Of a DNA stretch of 10,604 nucleotides, positions 7,264-10,604 are shown in pieces. The position numbers were made by a program, and so were the translations under genes. The notes below the pieces were generated by a model. The model worked only from the letters and a program-made list of their open reading frames with translations. It was not told where the DNA came from and searched no databases. Origin of the DNA: Gudongella sp034006985 (GTDB lineage: Bacteria > Bacillota > Clostridia > Tissierellales > Tissierellaceae); contig JAVERT010000045.1 in the NCBI GenBank assembly GCA_034006985.1, positions 1 through 10,604 on the forward strand, read 5' to 3'. Each line of letters begins with the position of its first letter. The stretch's first letter is position 1.

Positions 7264-8304
7264 TTAGTCTATTGGCTTGATTAGTTCTGGAATTTCTATT
7301 CCTCTTTCTTCAAAAGCTCTGGCAGCTCCCTTGTGTAATGGTATTGATACACCATCTAATAACTCTTCAATCTCTAAAGCACCAACTGACCCATGAACTT
7401 CTTTTAATGTATCAAAATTGTCAAGTGTTGCCTTAACTATTTCATAAACAACTCCCTCAGGAACATCAGCAGAAACTGCATATGCATATCTATCTCTAAT
7501 AGTTAACTTATCTCCTGTTAAATAGCTATAAGTTCCTGCAGGTATAACTCCTTTAGAATATTGAGGTAATTCCTTAATGATTTCTTCTACTTGCTCATCT
7601 GTAAGACCAATTTGAACACCATTATTTGATGCTGCTAACTCCTGGAAAGCTGGTCTTGGGATTCCACCAAAGAAAAACGCTGCATCTAATTGACCATCTT
7701 TTAATGCATTTATACTATCTTCTTGTCCTAGATTTACATATACAGGTTTAATACCATAATAATCAAGAATATCTGGAATAGCTAATGCTGGAGTTCCTCC
7801 TGCTGGACCAACAGAAACGGTTTTTCCTTCTAAATCAAATATAGTTTTAATTCCACTTTTTTCTAAAGTTATTCCATCCATTAAAGCATCATGCATTCCA
7901 AACATACTTCTCATGTTGCTGAAATCTTTCCCTTCAGCCCAACCTTCTCCTTTAAATGCTGGCATTGCAATCGACATAGCAATTACTCCAATTTGTGCAT
8001 CCCCATTTGCCATAAGTTCAATATTAGATGCAGGACCTCCTGTTGCTTCAGTTATTATTCTATGTTTAGTGTTGTTGTTAATAATTTCTCCCCAACCAGC
8101 CATTATTAAATAGTTAGCTCCACCAGAACTAGCTGACCCAGCAATCAGTGTCATGGGTTCAGTTTCTTCAACTGCTATTTCTGTAGGTGTTTCTACTGGA
8201 GATTCAGCTGGTTGCACTGGTTCAGGCGTTGTTTCTTGGCTACATCCTGCTCCTAATACTAACATAAGTACGATAACAAATAATAATGATAATTTTCTTT
8301 TCAC
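7264..8304 (-). CDS. TAXI-family TRAP transporter solute receptor, lipoprotein
   Basis: This is the extracytoplasmic substrate-binding protein that delivers ligand to the fused TRAP permease encoded next. It has 346 aa. The N-terminus has basic residues, a hydrophobic core and a lipobox LGAGC, so Cys21 is the predicted lipid-anchored residue, as expected in a Gram-positive cell. A Pro/Glu-rich linker (about 22-50) follows. The mature domain has TAXI hallmarks such as GGANYLIMAGWGEIIN and an ATGGPASNIELMANGDAQIG segment, then a VSVGPAGGTPALAIPDIL segment. The start is GTG, supported by GGGAGGG 7 bases upstream and by the signal peptide beginning there. It is the first structural gene after the regulator, 99 bp downstream, and I see no convincing separate promoter in that gap. 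Confidence 0.93.
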   Translation of the reverse strand: MKRKLSLLFVIVLMLVLGAGCSQETTPEPVQPAESPVETPTEIAVEETEPMTLIAGSASSGGANYLIMAGWGEIINNNTKHRIITEATGGPASNIELMANGDAQIGVIAMSIAMPAFKGEGWAEGKDFSNMRSMFGMHDALMDGITLEKSGIKTIFDLEGKTVSVGPAGGTPALAIPDILDYYGIKPVYVNLGQEDSINALKDGQLDAAFFFGGIPRPAFQELAASNNGVQIGLTDEQVEEIIKELPQYSKGVIPAGTYSYLTGDKLTIRDRYAYAVSADVPEGVVYEIVKATLDNFDTLKEVHGSVGALEIEELLDGVSIPLHKGAARAFEERGIEIPELIKPID

Positions 8305-8403
8305 TTTAATACCCTCCCTTTGTTTTTAGCAGATTACTTATCCTCTAATGACAACTTGATTTTCTAAACATGGCTTTTAAAACAACCCCCCTTTCTGTTC
8401 CTA

Positions 8404-9114
8404 CTATTCGATATCTTCAAATATATCTCTTCTTATATCCGTTAGGTGTTTTTTTGTTAAAGCTTCAGCTTTGGTAAAATCTCTATTTTTTAATGCATTG
8501 TAAATTTCTCTATGCTCAACTTTATACCGAGACGCTCTTCCACCTTTTCTAAGGCTTTTGTACTTCATATTTCCCCATAATTTACTTTCCCTTAAGTTAC
8601 TTATACTATTAGAAAACTTATTAAGCACATCATTATGTGCTGCTATAGCTATTAAATCATGAAATTTCCCATCTAAAACCTCAAATTCAACTAATTGAGA
8701 TTCATCTAGTAACTCTGATTGGTCTAAAATGTTTTTCATGTTCTCCAAGTCTTCATTAGTTGCCCTCATAGCTGCGAGTTTAGCAATTTGAGGTTCTAAT
8801 ATTAATCTAGCTTCAAATATTTCACTTGGACTTATAGCATCAGCTTCGCTTAATTCATCAATATAATAATCATCACCAGTTTTGCAGTCTGTTATAAAGG
8901 TCCCTAAACCAGGCCTTCCTTCTACAATCTTCATTATTTCCAGTGCAGATATTGCTTCTCTAACTGTGGATCTAGATAAACCAAATTTTTGTGATAATTC
9001 TCTTTCTGATGGAAGCTTGTCACCACACTTTAGATGTTCATCTTCAATGAGAGCTTGAATTTGCTCGACAACCAGCATATATAATTTTCTGTTTTTTTGT
9101 ACCTCTTTAAACAT
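8404..9114 (-). CDS. GntR family transcriptional regulator, FadR subfamily (FCD domain)
   Basis: This is a DNA-binding repressor or activator that probably senses the transported acid or a product of it and controls the operon. A winged helix-turn-helix lies at about residues 10-77, with the family signature LPSERELSQKFGLSRSTVRE and wing sequence EGRPGLGTF. The FCD effector domain (about 95-225) has LDGKFH, EHREI and KKHL, which supply the Asp and three His residues typical of metal-binding FCD proteins. I place the start at the ATG 9112-9114 (236 aa), because AGGAG lies 8 bases before it. The GTG at 9121-9123 would overlap that ribosome binding site. The gene is first in the operon, with promoter and operator-like palindromes just upstream, so autoregulation is likely. 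Confidence 0.92.
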   Translation of the reverse strand: MFKEVQKNRKLYMLVVEQIQALIEDEHLKCGDKLPSERELSQKFGLSRSTVREAISALEIMKIVEGRPGLGTFITDCKTGDDYYIDELSEADAISPSEIFEARLILEPQIAKLAAMRATNEDLENMKNILDQSELLDESQLVEFEVLDGKFHDLIAIAAHNDVLNKFSNSISNLRESKLWGNMKYKSLRKGGRASRYKVEHREIYNALKNRDFTKAEALTKKHLTDIRRDIFEDIE

Positions 9115-9146
9115 TCTTTTCACTCCTAAGTAAGTTTATTTTAATT

Positions 9147-9183
9147 ACTGGTATGTTGGTCCTACCAGTTGTGGTCTGTCCAC
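9147..9183. promoter_or_regulatory. Probable GntR/FadR-type operators
   Basis: Two palindromes lie between the promoter and the regulator start. The first is ACTGGTA (9147-9153) with its perfect inverse TACCAGT (9163-9169), overlapping TGGTCCTACCA (9157-9167), which fits the TGGTnnnACCA pattern of FadR-subfamily sites. The second is GTGGTCTGTCCAC (9171-9183). They fall about 10-45 bases downstream of the predicted transcription start, a position suited to repression of the whole operon by the protein encoded next. Operator identity is inferred from symmetry and family pattern. Confidence 0.7.
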
Positions 9184-9198
9184 CCTACCCATGAAAAT

Positions 9199-9227
9199 AG
9201 CATACTATGAAAACATTTTCCTGTCAA
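9199..9227 (-). promoter_or_regulatory. Sigma-A type promoter of the gntR-panB operon
   Basis: On the minus strand a perfect -35 TTGACA (9222-9227) is followed after exactly 17 bases by a -10 TATGCT (9199-9204, 4 of 6 consensus). Upstream of the -35 is an A-rich stretch like an UP element, which is the left copy of the IS target duplication. Transcription would begin near 9192, about 80 bases before the regulator's ATG. Confidence 0.8.
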
Positions 9228-9255
9228 TACTATTTTCCCTATTTTTTTATATATT
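9227..9255. repeat. Target site duplication of the IS, left copy
   Basis: This 29-bp direct repeat matches 10192-10220 at 26 of 29 positions, with differences at 9237, 9238 and 9253. It lies just outside the left end of the transposase-bearing element. A duplication of about 24-29 bp is known for the IS1202 group. The three differences suggest an old insertion. The sequence is T-rich, so some of the similarity could be compositional, but the match begins and ends sharply. Confidence 0.7.
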
Positions 9256-9312
9256 AGTGAACAATATTTGATAATGTCTCATTAAGAGTTATGTGAAAAT
9301 GTCCCAAGAGTA

Positions 9313-9318
9313 TATAAT
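9313..9318 (+). promoter_or_regulatory. Probable -10 box of the transposase gene
   Basis: A perfect TATAAT lies 30 bases before the transposase ATG. The -35 region is weak (TTATGT at 9289-9294, 18 bases upstream). Transcription starting about 7 bases downstream would begin inside the left arm of the hairpin at 9321-9342. Confidence 0.55.
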
Positions 9319-9320
9319 AG

Positions 9321-9342
9321 ACCTCGACTAATAAATCGAGGT
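9321..9342 (+). promoter_or_regulatory. Hairpin hiding the transposase ribosome binding site
   Basis: ACCTCGA (9321-9327) and TCGAGGT (9336-9342) form a perfect 7-bp stem with an 8-nt loop. The right arm contains the Shine-Dalgarno sequence GAGGTG (9338-9343), 5 bases before the ATG at 9349. A read-through transcript from outside would fold and block translation, while a transcript from the element's own promoter would start within the left arm and stay open. This is the known anti-read-through design of other IS elements such as IS10 and IS50; its use here is inference. Confidence 0.75.
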
Positions 9343-9348
9343 GACAGA

Positions 9349-10118
9349 ATGAAAAAGCTGGAATTAAGATTGAACGAGGAATTTAAATATAAGGTAATTA
9401 AAAAGCTGGTTGATATAGATGGTAACAAAGATGCTGCAACATTGAAGCTCGGTTGCACAAAAAGACAAGTCAATCGCATGATTAATGGATACAAAACACA
9501 AGGAAAAGCTTTCTTCATACATGGTAACAGGGGAAGGAAACCTAAGCATGCACTCTCTAAAGAGATACGTAATGATATTATGGATCTCTATCTAAACAAG
9601 TATCCAGAGGCTAATTTCCAGCACTTCTGTGAACTTCTTCAAGAACATGATGACATCAAGATTTCTGTTGCCACTGTGCGAAATATTCTGATGGATGAAC
9701 AGATTATTTCTCCTAAAGCTACTAAGCGAATCAAAAAGGATATGCAAAAGAAACTGATGGCTGATAAGAAGAAGTACAAGTCTAAGAATGAGATTGCGGC
9801 CATTCAAGAGAAGATAATTACCACTGAAGATACTCATCCAAGACGACCGCGTTCAGCATATTTTGGAAAGATGATAACCTGTTCGCAAGCATCAATGATC
9901 ATGTTTACTCACTTGATGAAATACCATTGCATGAAATTGAGTCAAGAAACTTCGATTACTCGGTGCCTCAGAAACCTAAAAAGAGGTATGTGCCTTCTAT
10001 GAGTCATCCTTGGAAAGCTGAATCCTTCTTAAGGCAAGCTATTTCACAGAAACATCGTACATTTGAAACTGAAAAATTATTTGAAGATAAAGTCTATTCA
10101 CAAGAAATTCGATTCTAG
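9349..10118 (+). pseudogene. IS1202/ISNCY-type transposase, catalytic core deleted and frame shifted
   Basis: Residues 1-174 match the N-terminal part of this DDE (rve-type) transposase family: a helix-turn-helix region with KLGCTKRQVNRMI, then HGNRGRKPKH, and finally HPRRPRSAYFG, which in intact relatives runs directly into the first catalytic Asp. At about 9868-9876 the sequence jumps into another frame (codons at 9870, 9873 and so on). That frame reads as the family's C-terminal tail, including DHVYSLDEIP, KKRYVPSMSHPW and the stop at 10116-10118. The whole catalytic domain between them is gone. The N-terminal frame continues out of frame to 10002, giving a 217-aa product with about 43 foreign residues. 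Such a product could still bind the IS ends but cannot cut DNA. Related intact proteins are about 450-480 aa from memory. Confidence 0.88.
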
Positions 10119-10166
10119 AAAGCATAAAAGCACCAACTATCGCTGGTGCTTATGCTTCAATCTTTT
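10117..10166 (+). terminator. Rho-independent terminator after the transposase gene
   Basis: A perfect 8-bp stem AAGCACCA (10128-10135) and TGGTGCTT (10144-10151) with an 8-nt loop is extended outward by GAAAGCAT against ATGCTTC with small bulges. A U-rich run TCTTTTT (10161-10167) follows. It sits directly after the transposase stop and inside the right end of the element. Confidence 0.7.
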
Positions 10167-10191
10167 TAGAACATTTTCATTTGTGCTTGAC

Positions 10192-10220
10192 ATACTATTT
10201 TTTCTATTTTTTTATATGTT
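10192..10220. repeat. Target site duplication of the IS, right copy
   Basis: This is the second copy of the 29-bp direct repeat, 26 of 29 identical to 9227-9255. It abuts the proposed right end of the element. Confidence 0.7.
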
Positions 10221-10376
10221 TTTGTACATATCGAGATCAGATTAAAATATTTCTTTTAACTCTTTTTAGTTTAGTTTTACAGAACTGTTATTTGATTCAT
10301 CTTTGAAATATTAACTTCGAAACAAAACTACATCCATATTCAAAACATGTGATCTAAAGGTTAATCTTTCAATTAG
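10221..10376 (+). other. Probable decayed aminotransferase sequence and spacer
   Basis: No intact gene is present. In the same frame as the aminotransferase fragment, the stretch from about 10296 reads FIFEILTSKQNYIHIQNM and then meets stops at 10350, 10362 and 10374. The KQN...H...M pattern and its place before the fragment fit the segment after the PLP-lysine domain in MocR-like proteins (typically KQ..D.HT), though a few residues appear to have been lost. The first 75 bases or so hold nothing I recognise. Confidence 0.4.
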
Positions 10377-10604
10377 AGCTGCAACCATCTCAACAATAAA
10401 ATCTCTCTGTTAGCTATTACAAGTTCCATAATGTTAAAAGAATTAACACAACTAGAGGGTTCTGGATTTTCATTTAAAGCACCTGATAGTGGACTTAGCA
10501 TCTGGGTAAAACTCCCATCCAACTGGGATTCTATCCGTTTTTACGAGGAAGCAAGTAAAAGAGAAGTCGCATTAGTACCAGGCAATGTATTTTTTACCGA
10601 AGAG
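10377..10604 (+). pseudogene. PLP-dependent aminotransferase (MocR/2-aminoadipate type), 5'-truncated fragment
   Basis: An open frame runs from just after the stop at 10374-10376 to the contig end, and through the 82-bp terminal repeat it continues at position 2 to the stop at 220. The segment HLNNKISLLAITSSIML has the right length for the helix that precedes the C-terminal domain in this family, but it lacks the usual Arg/Lys run. MLKELTQLEGSGFSF then reads normally, and PDSGLSIWVKLP is the typical G-x-x-W strand. There is no ribosome binding site at the ATG 10431. The PLP-binding large domain is absent, so this is a relic of an aminotransferase or MocR-type regulator. Confidence 0.72.
10523..10604. 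repeat. Terminal direct repeat, right copy
   Basis: This is the exact second copy of bases 1-82. Reading on from 10604 into position 83 gives the remainder of the aminotransferase C-terminus in the same frame. Confidence 0.95.

Larger units (their letters stand above)
9256..10191 (+). mobile_element. Decayed IS1202/ISNCY-type insertion sequence, internally deleted
   Basis: This is an element of about 936 bp bounded by a 29-bp imperfect direct repeat. Its ends are imperfect inverted repeats: the left end from 9257 and the complement of the right end from 10191 share about two thirds of 21 positions, including TGATAATGT against TGAAAATGT at the same depth. A second left-end copy, TGAAAATGT, occurs at 9294-9302. 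Inside are a transposase promoter, a ribosome-binding-site hairpin, a transposase gene lacking its catalytic core, and a terminator. Complete relatives are about 1.7 kb, so roughly 0.7-0.8 kb is missing. It cannot move by its own enzyme. Exact ends are inferred from the direct repeat. Confidence 0.75.

Noticed and set aside
8305..8403. Possible separate promoter for the TAXI receptor gene (minus-strand TTGTCA)
   Set aside because: No acceptable -10 at 16-18 bases and no operator-like palindrome; read-through from the gntR promoter explains expression.
10187..10216. A plus-strand TTGACA at the right IS end that might form an outward promoter
   Set aside because: The bases 17-18 positions downstream are only TTTTAT/TTTATA inside a T-run, and no intact gene follows.

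Overview
The window is AT-rich and has the gene style of a low-GC Gram-positive anaerobe of the Clostridia type. The evidence is strong AGGAGG-like ribosome binding sites, ATG/GTG starts, a lipoprotein signal on the solute receptor, and an insertion sequence related to those common in clostridia. The taxonomic call is inference from style; no marker gene is present.

The first 82 bases are repeated exactly as the last 82 bases (1-82 = 10523-10604), and one reading frame continues sensibly across that join. The contig therefore closes on itself as a circle, or tandem unit, of 10,522 bp. No replication, partition, mobilisation or resolvase gene is visible, so a tandem duplication, an excised circle or an assembly loop is as plausible as a plasmid.

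About 8.4 kb (746-9114) is one minus-strand operon of eight genes. In transcription order they are a FadR-type GntR regulator, a TAXI-type TRAP solute receptor lipoprotein, a fused 4TM/12TM TRAP permease, an isocitrate-dehydrogenase-like beta-decarboxylating dehydrogenase, a fumarylacetoacetase-fold enzyme, a half-length AbrB-family membrane protein, an iron-type alcohol dehydrogenase and a PanB-type ketopantoate hydroxymethyltransferase. A consensus promoter (TTGACA-17-TATGCT, minus strand) with two palindromic GntR-like operators lies ahead of the regulator, and a 13-bp-stem terminator follows panB. The layout suggests substrate-induced uptake of a carboxylate that is then oxidised, decarboxylated and cleaved or hydroxymethylated. 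The exact substrate cannot be read from the sequence. PanB here has all its catalytic residues but no panC, panD or panE beside it, which makes a non-vitamin role for it the main open question.

Upstream of the operon promoter (9256-10191) is a decayed IS1202/ISNCY-type element. Its transposase keeps its N-terminus and C-terminus but has lost the whole catalytic core. It is flanked by a 29-bp direct repeat (26/29 identical), carries a hairpin over its ribosome binding site, and has a terminator after its gene. Beyond it, running across the contig join to position 220, is the C-terminal end of a PLP-dependent aminotransferase of the MocR/2-aminoadipate type. The sequence before this fragment looks like the same gene decayed by stop codons. 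Positions 221-688 hold no recognisable gene.
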